A DNA stretch of 64,000 nucleotides from Bin34 sp965219935. GTDB lineage: Bacteria > Chloroflexota > Anaerolineae > Caldilineales > Caldilineaceae. The notes beneath the pieces are model-generated. The model saw only the letters and a program-made list of their open reading frames with translations, ran no database searches and was not told the origin of the DNA. The position numbers and the translations under genes were made by a program. The DNA lies in the NCBI GenBank assembly GCA_965219935.1, contig CBDCOU010000003.1, positions 1,178,001 through 1,242,000 on the forward strand, read 5' to 3'. Below are positions 16,444 to 25,791 of the stretch, one piece after another (the stretch's first letter is position 1; each line of letters begins with the position of its first letter).

Positions 16444-18396
16444 TTATTCGCTGATAAAGAACATCTCCGCCGCGGTCGCATTCTCAATCGCGATGCCGCC
16501 ATCGGGCACGTTCTGCAAACGGTTGCTGACAATCAGGGGTCCGAGTACGTCGTCGACAATCGGAATCCACCAGACATTGTCGGCGATGTTCTGTTTCATC
16601 GCCTCCCACAGCTCCTTGCCGCGGGCGTTGTCGGCGGTCGCAAGCATCTCATCCTGCATCTGGCGCAGTTCGACATACTCTGCCGGCGGCTCGGTACCCT
16701 GCTCGCCTCCACTGTTGTACCACTGGTACCAGAGCGGCGCGTAGGTGTACTGCCAGGCCCGGCCCACATAGTCGTTGTACTCGTGGTACGGCCAGCGCGG
16801 GTAATGCGCCCACCAGGTCATGGCCTGGTGCTCGTTGGCCCCGGCAATTTCCAGGAACAGGTTTGTCTCCACGATCTTGACCGAGGAACAGACCCCGACG
16901 TCCTGCCACATGCGCGACACCTGTTCGCCCACCGGCAGCTCTTCACCGGTGAACGTGGCCATCACGAACGGAATGCAGAACGGTTCGCCGTTGGACATGA
17001 GACGCATCCCGTCTCCGTCCCGCTGGTCCAGCCCTGCTTCATCGAGGAGCCCGTTGGCCGCATCCTGATCGAACACGTTCAACGGAATCACACGCGGCGG
17101 CGAGGCCAACCCCAGATAGACGGCGTCAATGATGTGATCGCGATCCAGGGCCAGGCTGAGCGCCTGCCGCACCCGCAGGTCCTGCATGGTCTCCGCCCAC
17201 ACCGGATCCGCGTCACTGGTCAGGTTGATGAAGACTTCGCCCAGCGAGGCATGCTGTGCCTGCAACCGGGTCTGGTAGCCGTTCCCTTCGTTCTCCTTGT
17301 AGAGCGGAATGCTCTGTGGGTTCACGGGGCGGCGTGCCAGGTCCACGTTGCCGGCGATGATCTCAAGCGTCGCAGCCTCCACGTCGGACACAATGGAAAT
17401 TTCCACTTCGTCGATGTAGGGCAGCTGGTTGCCGGCCTCGTCCACCTTGAAGTAGTAGGGATTGCGGGTCATGGTCGCCCGCGTCGGTCCCATGCTGGTG
17501 AGCAGGTAGGGGGCCACGTTGGGCAGTCCGGTTTCGTGCTGCCGGTTCTGGTTCATCTTGGAACCAAGCAGACGCCACCATTCGCCTTCCTCGAATCCCG
17601 CCTCCGTGATCATCGGATTGAGGGTGTCCATGTCGTTATAGTCGCCATGGAACTGCTTCAGGAAGCCGCTGTCCGTAATGAAGGGTGATGTCCCGTAGGT
17701 CAGCAGGCTCAGGAAGCTGCCATAGGGTTCCGTGAAGCCGACTTCGAAGGTGTAGTCGTCGATCACATCGAGGGTCATCGGCTCGCCGTCAATCGACCGG
17801 CCGGAACGCCAGGCGGCACCGAGCACCGGGGTGACGGTTTCGTTCATGCGCAGATCGTTGTGCCAGAAGGCGACGTCCTCCGTGGTGAAGGCCGAACCGT
17901 CGGAGAACTTCATGCCCTGTCGCATGTGGAAGCGGAACCGGGCACCGTCGTCCAGGACATCCACATCCGCCATCACGTTGCCGTGCAGCAGATCCGGGTC
18001 GTGGGCCAGGCCTTCGGTCGCCAGCCAGAACTCGTTGCGCAGCCAACCGGCATCGTGGCCCACCGAACCCTGGTCGTAGTCAATCAGGCGCAGGGTGCCG
18101 CCGTACTGGCCGACCTCCTGGGCGCCCCAATCGGCAGGAATCTGCGGTACACCCACGCGCGGGTTGACCGGCACCCGTTCGTCGACCGGGGGTAGTTCGC
18201 CTGCCGCCACCATCGCCGCCAGCATCGGCGACTCGTTGTACTTGCCTTCCGGCATGGCCTCTTCGGCCGCCGGCTCTTCCACCATCGGCTCTTCCGCCGC
18301 GGGTGCCGGTGCAGGACCACAAGCCGCCAGTAGGACCGCCAACAACAGGCCAATCACGGCTATTGCCAAGCTCGGCCTCAACCTCGTTTCCAACAT
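16444..18396 (-). CDS. ABC transporter substrate-binding lipoprotein, family 5 (peptide type)
   Basis: 650 residues, longer than the usual 530-600. The signal peptide ends in the lipobox LLAACG, with the lipidated Cys at 26, followed by an Ala/Pro/Glu linker. The body is the SBP_bac_5 fold (GTLRLIDYDQ, MRQGMKFSDGSAFTTEDV, DLRVRQALSLALDRD). AAAGG lies 9 bases before the ATG. It heads the operon and should define the substrate. Despite the family name, members also bind sugars, opines and other solutes, and the oxygenases in the operon argue for something more complex than a simple peptide. Confidence 0.92.
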   Translation of the reverse strand: MLETRLRPSLAIAVIGLLLAVLLAACGPAPAPAAEEPMVEEPAAEEAMPEGKYNESPMLAAMVAAGELPPVDERVPVNPRVGVPQIPADWGAQEVGQYGGTLRLIDYDQGSVGHDAGWLRNEFWLATEGLAHDPDLLHGNVMADVDVLDDGARFRFHMRQGMKFSDGSAFTTEDVAFWHNDLRMNETVTPVLGAAWRSGRSIDGEPMTLDVIDDYTFEVGFTEPYGSFLSLLTYGTSPFITDSGFLKQFHGDYNDMDTLNPMITEAGFEEGEWWRLLGSKMNQNRQHETGLPNVAPYLLTSMGPTRATMTRNPYYFKVDEAGNQLPYIDEVEISIVSDVEAATLEIIAGNVDLARRPVNPQSIPLYKENEGNGYQTRLQAQHASLGEVFINLTSDADPVWAETMQDLRVRQALSLALDRDHIIDAVYLGLASPPRVIPLNVFDQDAANGLLDEAGLDQRDGDGMRLMSNGEPFCIPFVMATFTGEELPVGEQVSRMWQDVGVCSSVKIVETNLFLEIAGANEHQAMTWWAHYPRWPYHEYNDYVGRAWQYTYAPLWYQWYNSGGEQGTEPPAEYVELRQMQDEMLATADNARGKELWEAMKQNIADNVWWIPIVDDVLGPLIVSNRLQNVPDGGIAIENATAAEMFFISE

Positions 18397-18931
18397 CAGT
18401 CTTCACCTTTCGTAAGCGGATACCACTTTGCGCAGGACTTCATTTCGCAAAACCCGCAACTGCGGGTTCCCGGCATTTGGGTCCCCGAACCGGCCACCGG
18501 ACCCGTACCGGCACAGCCCGAACAGAAAAGCCTGCACGGAACCCTCGGACGGTACGCATCACAAGTCGTCGGTTCTGGCGCGGGAGAATCCTAACGTACA
18601 CACAGTTCCGGTGAAACTGGCCGCGAAATCGTTCCGATGGCAGCCGGATTCTGCATGCACAGGCACCTTGGAACGGTCTATTGGCAGGGACAACCTGCCA
18701 TGATCAAGCGGCCACACAGCAGCCGGATGCACTCTCGAATTCAATCGTCCGGCGATCGCCAGCGGCCAAGCCTGGTGCAGAATTAGGTGTCGATGCATGG
18801 GGGCCGGTGAACTGTCCGTACCTGGTTGAGTGGAAGCGATTGGCCCCAGTGGCCAGAGGCCCATCACCGATGTACTTTCACCCGCCAATCGGGCCAACCG
18901 TCAACGATTGAATGCACCAAAAGGAAATCTC
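18397..18931. other. Divergent intergenic region
   Basis: 535 bases between the SBP operon (minus) and the aldo/keto reductase (plus). No gene is supported. In the SBP leader at 18452-18468 there is a small hairpin (acccgc/gcgggt) followed, in the minus direction, by TTTTG; it could be an attenuator. No convincing -35/-10 pair was found. Confidence 0.4.
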
Positions 18932-19927
18932 ATGGAATACAGACATCTGGGCAGCAGCGGCTTCAAGGTTCCCGTCTTCGGATTGGGAGCCAACATCTTC
19001 GGTCACCAGAAGGCAACATCCCATTTCACCGATCCGGACGAGACCGCCCGGATCATCCACAGGGCCGAGGAATTGGGTGCGAACTTCATCGATACCTCGA
19101 ACAGCTACACGGGCGGTGATTCGGAGACCTTCATCGGACGGGCGGTGGCCGACCGACGCCACAAGTTCATCATCGCCAGCAAGGTGGGCTGGGAACCCAA
19201 CCACCTGATCGCACAGGGGTACCGCATGGGGCCCAACGAAGCCGGCCTGTCCAGGGGGCACATCATGGACAGCATCGACGCCACATTGAGCCGCCTTGGC
19301 ACCGACTATGTGGATCTGTACTATGCCCACAAGCCGGATCCGGGCACGCCTTGGGACGAGACGCTGCGCGCCTTTGACGACCTGGTTCGGGCCGGCAAGG
19401 TTCGCTACATCGCGTGTTCCAACTTCGCAGGCTGGCAAATCGCGGCGATGAGCGAGATTTCCGGCCACAACGGCTACACGCCCCTCGTGGCCAGCCAGTC
19501 CCTCTACAACCTGTTCGAACGCCGAACCGAGCGGGACGTGGTCCCAGCCTGCCTGCACTACGGCCTGAGTCTGCTGCCCTATTCCCCGCTGGCTCAGGGG
19601 GTGTTGACCGGCAAGTATCGAGCCGGCGAACCGGCCCCCAAGGGCACGCGCGGCTATGGCAACACCAGCGAGCGGTTTCGGGCTCTAATGGCGCCGGAAC
19701 GCCTCTCGGCGATCGCCAACCTTGATCGATGGTCGCAGGACCACGGCTACCGGGTGGGGGATCTGGCCCTGGCCTGGCTGCTGGCCCAGCCGGGCGTGTC
19801 GTCGGTGATCAATGCGGTGACAAGCATCGAGCAGCTGGAGGCCAATGTCCGGGCCACCGGCTGGCAACTCGACGCATCCCAGCTAAGCGAGGTGGAGAAG
19901 GAGATCGGCAACCTTGCCGAACGGTAA
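18932..19927 (+). CDS. Aldo/keto reductase
   Basis: 331-residue NADPH-dependent oxidoreductase with the AKR (beta/alpha)8 barrel. It has the N-terminus EYRHLGSSGFKVPVFGLG, catalytic Asp and Tyr in FIDTSNSYTGGDSE, Lys in IIASKVGW and His in YYAHKPD. The C-terminal cofactor segment is WLLAQPGVSSVI. Closest in layout to the L-glyceraldehyde-3-phosphate reductase/YghZ and potassium-channel beta-like group. The ATG at 18932 has AAAGGAAA upstream and fits the family N-terminus. Single gene facing the hydantoinase cluster; substrate unknown. Confidence 0.92.
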   Translation: MEYRHLGSSGFKVPVFGLGANIFGHQKATSHFTDPDETARIIHRAEELGANFIDTSNSYTGGDSETFIGRAVADRRHKFIIASKVGWEPNHLIAQGYRMGPNEAGLSRGHIMDSIDATLSRLGTDYVDLYYAHKPDPGTPWDETLRAFDDLVRAGKVRYIACSNFAGWQIAAMSEISGHNGYTPLVASQSLYNLFERRTERDVVPACLHYGLSLLPYSPLAQGVLTGKYRAGEPAPKGTRGYGNTSERFRALMAPERLSAIANLDRWSQDHGYRVGDLALAWLLAQPGVSSVINAVTSIEQLEANVRATGWQLDASQLSEVEKEIGNLAER

Positions 19928-20125
19928 ACAGCGGGGATGGCGTCGGTTCCGACATGGCAGGCCCGCACCCACGCGTTGACGTCGGGACATCCCGGCATGG
20001 ACGCACAGGGTACGGAGGGAGCCACAACGGGTGTCGGTCATGCGCATGGCCGGCCGGCAGCGGGATGCCATCCTGCCTCGGCTGGTTGTTGCGACTGACC
20101 CCGTCGAACTTCGATCCTTACCTGT

Positions 20126-21808
20126 CTAGCCGGAACCGGCTTCCGACGGACCGTCCCACCCATAGTCGCGACGCGCGGCGGCCTCGGATATGAACCCGGC
20201 TTCCACGTCCCGCCGAACAGATTCGGCGGGACGTTCGGACACCGGTCCGAACCCGCCTCCGCCCGGCATCAGCAACTCGATTTCGTCGCCGGGCTGCAGG
20301 TCCAGGGGTGGAAACCGGTCGATGTTCCTGCCGTTCCACCGAACCTCGCCCACCACGCCGGGAACACCTCCGTCAAGCCCCGGCGGAGCACAGAACATTT
20401 TGTCGGGCCTGACCCGACCCTGAATCGTGCTGTCGGCGATGTTCCGGAAGGTCATGCGCTGACCGATGCCACCGCGCTGACGCCCGGCGCCCGCCGAATC
20501 CGGCCGAAACTCCTTGTGGAGAATCAGGATTGGGGCCTGGGTTTCCATGATCTCAATGGGGGTAACGGAGCTGTTGTGGGGAAACGCAATGGGAGGCATG
20601 CCATCCAGCCCTTGCATGGCCCCTCTGCCGCCGTGCGGCAGGCAGCTCACGGAAAAGGAACCATACCCTTCCAGGTCGCCGTGCACGGAGAACGGCCAGA
20701 TCGAACCGCTACCGGCCTGGGCGTGCTCGCCCAGGATGGGCCAGACCGCACCAAACAGGACCTGGTTGATGTTGTTCGTCACCTTCGCCCGTGCCTGAAC
20801 AGGAAGCCCGTCGTCGCAGTTGAGAATGCACCCCTTGGGCGCCGTCACGTGGATCGGCCGGAACAGCCCCTGATTGTTCGGGATTTGGGGTACCAGCGAG
20901 CACTTGAAGGGATACATCGTGGAGGCAAACGTGGTGTTGTAGGCACAGTTGATGGACCCCTTGCGCGTCTGCGCCGATGTACCCCCGTAGTCGACGTGGA
21001 TGTCGTTGCCCTGAATCCGCACGGTGGCATGCAGGTGCACGATGTCCACATACCCGTCGATGTCCAAACCGAACTCGAACTCACCGTCGGGCAACGCCTC
21101 GATGCGACTGCGCATCAGGCTTTCCGAACGGCCGTGGATGACACTGGACAGTTCCACCAGGTCCGGCATCGCGTAGTCGTCCATGAAATCGCGCAGGCGC
21201 CGGATGCCGATTTGGTGGGTGCCGGCGATGGCGCGGATGTCCCCCAGGACCAAATTGGGCACACGGCAGTTGTTGCCGATGACCTCGAACAGGAACTCGT
21301 TGGGTTCGCCTTCGATGAACAGTTTCGACGGGGGGATGCGTATCCCTTCGGTAAAGACATCGTAGGCCTCGATGTCCCCCCGGTGACCGCCCACATCGGA
21401 CAGGTGTGCCACGGTGCCCATGAATGCCACCGGCTTGCCCTGGTGAAACACCGGGGTGAGCAGGATGTAGTCGGGCAGGTGGCCTGTCCCGATCCATGGA
21501 TCGTTGGTGCACAGCACGTCCCCTTCCCTCAGGGTTTCCAGGGGATGGGCTGCCAGGAGCCGGCGTGCCGTACGGGGCAGGACCACACAGAAATTGGGCG
21601 GGGAAAACCGGGACTGGCAGAGGGAATCCCCGTTCTGGTCCACCAGGATGCAGGCAAAGTCGCGGCTCTCCCCGACGATGGTCGAGAAGGATGTCTTGAC
21701 CGTGGCGAAGTCGATCTCGTCCATGATCGAGATCAGCCGCTGCCATTGGATTTCAAGACTTACAGGATCGAAGTCCGGGGTTTCGGCAAAGGGATCTGTG
21801 GTCGTCAT
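20126..21808 (-). CDS. hyuB: Hydantoinase B/oxoprolinase family protein, copy 1
   Basis: 560 residues of the HyuB family, the second subunit of ATP-dependent N-methylhydantoinase and the C-terminal half of 5-oxoprolinase. Diagnostic stretches are FSTIVGESRDFACILVDQNG, DVLCTNDPWIGTGHLPD, YGGTSAQTRKGSINC, PHGGRGAMQG and the terminal MPGGGGFGPVSERP. Its ATG shares a base with the M14 carboxypeptidase stop (TGATG), so both are made together. It closes a four-gene minus-strand run of two A subunits, carboxypeptidase and B subunit. Family members also include acetone and acetophenone carboxylase subunits, so ring opening of a cyclic amide is likely, not proven. Confidence 0.9.
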   Translation of the reverse strand: MTTTDPFAETPDFDPVSLEIQWQRLISIMDEIDFATVKTSFSTIVGESRDFACILVDQNGDSLCQSRFSPPNFCVVLPRTARRLLAAHPLETLREGDVLCTNDPWIGTGHLPDYILLTPVFHQGKPVAFMGTVAHLSDVGGHRGDIEAYDVFTEGIRIPPSKLFIEGEPNEFLFEVIGNNCRVPNLVLGDIRAIAGTHQIGIRRLRDFMDDYAMPDLVELSSVIHGRSESLMRSRIEALPDGEFEFGLDIDGYVDIVHLHATVRIQGNDIHVDYGGTSAQTRKGSINCAYNTTFASTMYPFKCSLVPQIPNNQGLFRPIHVTAPKGCILNCDDGLPVQARAKVTNNINQVLFGAVWPILGEHAQAGSGSIWPFSVHGDLEGYGSFSVSCLPHGGRGAMQGLDGMPPIAFPHNSSVTPIEIMETQAPILILHKEFRPDSAGAGRQRGGIGQRMTFRNIADSTIQGRVRPDKMFCAPPGLDGGVPGVVGEVRWNGRNIDRFPPLDLQPGDEIELLMPGGGGFGPVSERPAESVRRDVEAGFISEAAARRDYGWDGPSEAGSG

Positions 21809-23502
21809 CACTGGTTCGAATCGCCGGTTTGCAAGTCTGCCAACATCTTGGTTGCGGAACAGCTGCCGGCCTTGGCGGACCGCACCCGCACCGTAATCCT
21901 GCCCGTGCCCGGCCCGCGCACCAGCCACTCGGCAAGCCCGGCCGGCTCGCCCCATGGTCGGCGCCAGGGATCGTACGGCATCCTGCGTTCCTCCCTGCCG
22001 GCCAGGTCTCCGAGCGTGACCACAGGCTGGCCCATGAGCAGCTCACAGTCCCGGTCCAACTCCAACTCGACCGTGACATCGCCACCCTTGCCCAGGTTGC
22101 GGGCCTGATCGGTCAGGTTCGTGGCCAGGTAGCCCAGGTTCTCGACCTGCGCCTGCACAATGTGGAGATCCGACGCAACGGGCCGCGCCTTGAACTCCCG
22201 GATGTGCAGCAGGGGCGACGCTAGGGCATGCCGCACGGTGAACAGGGTATTGGGCAGGGCCACCTTGGCAATCAGCGACGGGGGCGGATTCCTTTGGATG
22301 AAGTAGGGATCCCAGCCGCCGAGCAACACCGTTCCCAACTGAGGATGTTCGAACTCGCGCCAGTCCTGATGGGCCCGCGGACTGTGCTCGTCGGCCCATG
22401 CCAGAAACCGTATCTGTTCGGCTTCGTTGTGCGGGCGGGTGGTGAAGAACTGCTGCTTGGGGATGCCTGCTTCGGTTTCGACATCCCACACCTCGCTGGC
22501 AAACGCCGGAATACCCAAGCGATCGTAGAGCCAGTCGGTGAACATGCCGTGCCGGGGACTCCGCATGTTGGGGGTGAAGTCCTCGTAGGTTGATATCAGA
22601 GGGTATCCGGTAACCTCGGTACCCACGGCACCCAGTTCCCTGTATATGTCGAGGTCGGCAGCAGGGAGTTCCGCATCCCGCCGGAAACCCGAAGGCCGCA
22701 GGATGATGCCGCCATGGCTGTGGTAGGCCTGGGCTCCCGTGATGTTCGGATGCGACAGCACGAAACTGGCCATGGCCATGGCTTCGGGTTCGTTGAGCGG
22801 AAAATCGCCGGAACCGTACTCCCCGCCCTCGGGCTCCCAGTTCACGGGGAACTGCCGGTTCAGATTGCCGTGCCGCGGCGGCACAATGGGCAGGCCGACC
22901 CCGTCCCAGTCCCGCAGCATGCCTTCGGGCACCATCCGGTAGTACTGTCCGTCGGCTTCCCAAGGCTCCCGCAATATCAGCAGACGCGGCTCCGCGGTCG
23001 AACGACGCCACTCCCCTCGCGGGTCGGGTATCGCCATCTGGCGGATTTCGCCGTCCCCGTCCAAATCCTCCAGGTGCAAACCTGTCGGGTACTCGTCGGC
23101 CGGGTGGTACCGACCGGTACCGACAGTGCGATACGGCGTCGTCAGGCAGATTTCCGCGCCGTCGGGGTTTACCCGCGGCAACACATATACAACGCGGGTA
23201 TCCAGCAAACGGGTTACATCCGGGTCCTGCCCGTATTCACTCAGCAGGAAGTCGATGGTGTACAGAGTGACCGATGAGGTAATCACCTCCTCACCGTGGT
23301 TGTTGCCATCGATGTAGAAACCGGGTTTGGACTCGGGGCTGCCGGTAGCGCGGTTGGTCAGGGTGACAGCCCAGATCGCGCGTCCGCGGAAGCTTTGGCC
23401 GACCGACTCAAGTTGGGCCAGTTCAGAACTTGAGGCGACCAGATCCTTCAGGGCCGCCGTGTACTCGTCGAAGGGCAGGTAACGATCGTGAGAGAGTTTC
23501 AT
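21808..23502 (-). CDS. M14-family zinc carboxypeptidase
   Basis: 564 residues. Zinc motif HxxE as H69-G-E-E72 in GNNHGEE, third zinc His in QAYHSHGG (near residue 262) and general-base Glu in FASEVWDVE (near residue 340); substrate-binding Arg/Asn candidates lie in LPRVNPDG. The C-terminal 130 residues look like a beta-sandwich. No signal peptide is seen, so it is probably cytoplasmic and acts on imported peptides or amide-linked amino acids. Its position between hydantoinase A and B genes, coupled to hyuB, is unusual and ties peptide cleavage to ring opening. Confidence 0.9.
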   Translation of the reverse strand: MKLSHDRYLPFDEYTAALKDLVASSSELAQLESVGQSFRGRAIWAVTLTNRATGSPESKPGFYIDGNNHGEEVITSSVTLYTIDFLLSEYGQDPDVTRLLDTRVVYVLPRVNPDGAEICLTTPYRTVGTGRYHPADEYPTGLHLEDLDGDGEIRQMAIPDPRGEWRRSTAEPRLLILREPWEADGQYYRMVPEGMLRDWDGVGLPIVPPRHGNLNRQFPVNWEPEGGEYGSGDFPLNEPEAMAMASFVLSHPNITGAQAYHSHGGIILRPSGFRRDAELPAADLDIYRELGAVGTEVTGYPLISTYEDFTPNMRSPRHGMFTDWLYDRLGIPAFASEVWDVETEAGIPKQQFFTTRPHNEAEQIRFLAWADEHSPRAHQDWREFEHPQLGTVLLGGWDPYFIQRNPPPSLIAKVALPNTLFTVRHALASPLLHIREFKARPVASDLHIVQAQVENLGYLATNLTDQARNLGKGGDVTVELELDRDCELLMGQPVVTLGDLAGREERRMPYDPWRRPWGEPAGLAEWLVRGPGTGRITVRVRSAKAGSCSATKMLADLQTGDSNQ

Positions 23503-23619
23503 GGACTATCGGGCCTCGTGAATCGGGGACTGTAGGACGACAGAACAAGCTGCATGGCGATGTGGGGAAATCGGTCCGGAAATCGCAGCCCTTCGGCAGC
23601 AAGTCACGCGCTTTGGCCG

Positions 23620-25716
23620 TTATCCCGTCAGCGTGACCACCAAATTTCCGTAGCGGTCAATCTCCGCGGCACCCCGCGGTCCAATCACAGCCGTGGATTC
23701 GCGTTCCTCCACGATGGCCGGACCGTGGACAGTCGAGCCTCTGCCAAGCAGGTAGCGATCGTAAACAGGAGTGTCGACGAAGTTCCCGGCCTCGGTGAAA
23801 TAGGCGGGGCGACTGCCCTTAAGGGCTTGGTCGGGGCCCGAACCCGCTGCGAACTCGGGCAAAACCACCTGAGGCCTGGGACCGGAGGCGTTAAGCCGAC
23901 ATGTGGTGATTTCCAAGTCCAGATGAGTGTGGGCATGACCATAGATTTCCTCGTAGCGAGCGAAGAAGTAAGGCCGCAAGTCTCCGTCCAGTGACATGTC
24001 GGAGGGTCTGGTGCAGGGCAACGTTACCGAGATCTCGTGTCCCTGGCCCACATGGCGCAAATCGGCTTTGAGCGTAAAGGTCATGTCGTCGTCTGCGATG
24101 CCGGCGGACTGCAGCACGCGCCTTCCTTCCACCTCCAATCCGGCATAGATGCCATCCAACTCGATCAGGGACGAGGCATCAAGACGTTCCATGTGGGTAC
24201 GCGCGAACTCGAACGCCGGCGGCGCGGTGAGGAAGCCCAGGGCCGACGTGACCCCAGCGGACGCAGGGCAGACAAACCCCTGCATCTTGAGTGCCCGCGC
24301 AATCTCATAGGCATGCACCGGCCCGGCGCCTCCAAATGCCATCAGGCGGAGACTGCGGGGATCAGCTCCCCGTTCCGCGACATGAACCCTGGTGGCCGAA
24401 ATCATGTTCTCGTTGACGACCCGGAAAATCCCATGGGCGGTTTCGGTGACGGTCAAACCCATCCGGTCCGCCAGTCCGGCCATCGCCGTTTCGGCCGCAG
24501 CCCGATCCAGGATCATGCGCCCGCCGAGGAAGAAACCAGGATCCAGATAGCCCAGCAGCAGATCGGCGTCCGTCACGGTCGGTGCATCCCCGCCCAGGCC
24601 GTAGCAGGCAGGGCCCGGATCGGCACCGGCGGAATCGGGGCCCACCTTGAGCAGACCAAGTTCGTCGACCCGGGCCACGGATCCGCCGCCGGCTCCAATC
24701 TCGATCAGTTCGATGGCCGGTACGCGCACCGGAAGGCCCGAGCCACGCTTGAAGCGGTGCACGCGGGCAATCTCAAAGTGATCGGACATGGCCGGCTGCC
24801 CGTCCTTGATGAGACACATCTTGGCGGTGGTGCCACCCATGTCGAACGAGACCAGATCAGGCAGATCCAGCAGTTCGCCGTAGAACACGGCGGCCAGTGC
24901 CCCGGCCGCAGGCCCGGACTCGACCAGCCGGATCGGAAACTTGGCCGCGGTCTCCAGAGTCGACACCCCGCCCGAGGAGAGCATCAGGAACATCTCGCGC
25001 TCGAATCCGACCTCCCTGAGAACCTCTCCCAGCTGCCTGAGATAGGTTGCGGCCAACGGCTGCACGTACGCGTTGCACACCGTGGTCGACATGCGTTCGT
25101 ACTCCCTGATTTCCGGAGCCACCTCGTGCGACAGGGACACGCGGAGTTGGGGCAGGTGTTCCGAAAGCCAAGCACCGGCCTGCCGTTCGTGCTCCGGGTT
25201 GGTGAAGGCATGCAGGAAGCAGACCGCGATCGATTCAACCGAGTCGGTTACCCCGGCGCGCTCCAATCGCCTGGCAATGTCACCGAGACTGTCGAGGGAC
25301 AACTCCTCGATCACACCACCGAACGCGTCCATGCGCTCCCCGGCTTCAAACCGCAAAGGCCGGGGCACCAGATGCTCAACCTGAGGAGCATGCAGGTCGT
25401 AGATGTCGTAGCGCATCTCACGCTGGGTATCCAGCACGTCGCTGAATCCCTGTGTGGCCAGGAGCAGCGTCACTGCGCCCTTGCGCTCGACCAGGCAGTT
25501 GGTGATCAGAGTCGTGCCGTGGATGGCGTTCGATACCTGGGAACCGGAAAACCCGGCTTCGGCCAACAGCGTCCGCCAGCCGGCGCGCACGGCGGCTTCC
25601 GGGCTGTGCGCCGTGGTGGCCAGCTTGTGGCTGTGAATGCGACCGCTGGCCTCGTCGTAAAGGACAAGGTCCGTAAACGTTCCGCCGATGTCGAAACCAA
25701 TGCGAAGTCCGGCCAT
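23620..25716 (-). CDS. hyuA: Hydantoinase A/oxoprolinase family protein, copy 2
   Basis: 698 residues of the HyuA family, an actin-like ATPase-fold subunit that activates the ring for hydrolysis. The phosphate-binding motif IGFDIGGTFTD is at residues 6-16, with HGTTLITN, FDMGGTTAKMCLI and GAGGGSVARVDE further in; the C-terminal hydantoinase A domain follows. The ATG at 25716 is chosen by alignment with copy 1; an upstream ATG at 25779 would add 21 unrelated residues. It lies 75 bases after copy 1 and the two proteins are very similar over their whole length, so they arose by tandem duplication. Confidence 0.9.
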   Translation of the reverse strand: MAGLRIGFDIGGTFTDLVLYDEASGRIHSHKLATTAHSPEAAVRAGWRTLLAEAGFSGSQVSNAIHGTTLITNCLVERKGAVTLLLATQGFSDVLDTQREMRYDIYDLHAPQVEHLVPRPLRFEAGERMDAFGGVIEELSLDSLGDIARRLERAGVTDSVESIAVCFLHAFTNPEHERQAGAWLSEHLPQLRVSLSHEVAPEIREYERMSTTVCNAYVQPLAATYLRQLGEVLREVGFEREMFLMLSSGGVSTLETAAKFPIRLVESGPAAGALAAVFYGELLDLPDLVSFDMGGTTAKMCLIKDGQPAMSDHFEIARVHRFKRGSGLPVRVPAIELIEIGAGGGSVARVDELGLLKVGPDSAGADPGPACYGLGGDAPTVTDADLLLGYLDPGFFLGGRMILDRAAAETAMAGLADRMGLTVTETAHGIFRVVNENMISATRVHVAERGADPRSLRLMAFGGAGPVHAYEIARALKMQGFVCPASAGVTSALGFLTAPPAFEFARTHMERLDASSLIELDGIYAGLEVEGRRVLQSAGIADDDMTFTLKADLRHVGQGHEISVTLPCTRPSDMSLDGDLRPYFFARYEEIYGHAHTHLDLEITTCRLNASGPRPQVVLPEFAAGSGPDQALKGSRPAYFTEAGNFVDTPVYDRYLLGRGSTVHGPAIVEERESTAVIGPRGAAEIDRYGNLVVTLTG

Positions 25717-25791
25717 TGGGCTTGGATGTCCTGATTGTCCAGAGAGGTAACTGCTGTGCACTTCGCCATGCGAAGGCAAAGGCGCTCGTTG

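Noticed and set aside
21808..21824. ggttcgaatc resembling a tRNA T-arm
   Set aside because: It is the end of the M14 carboxypeptidase coding sequence, and no acceptor, D or anticodon arms can be drawn around it.
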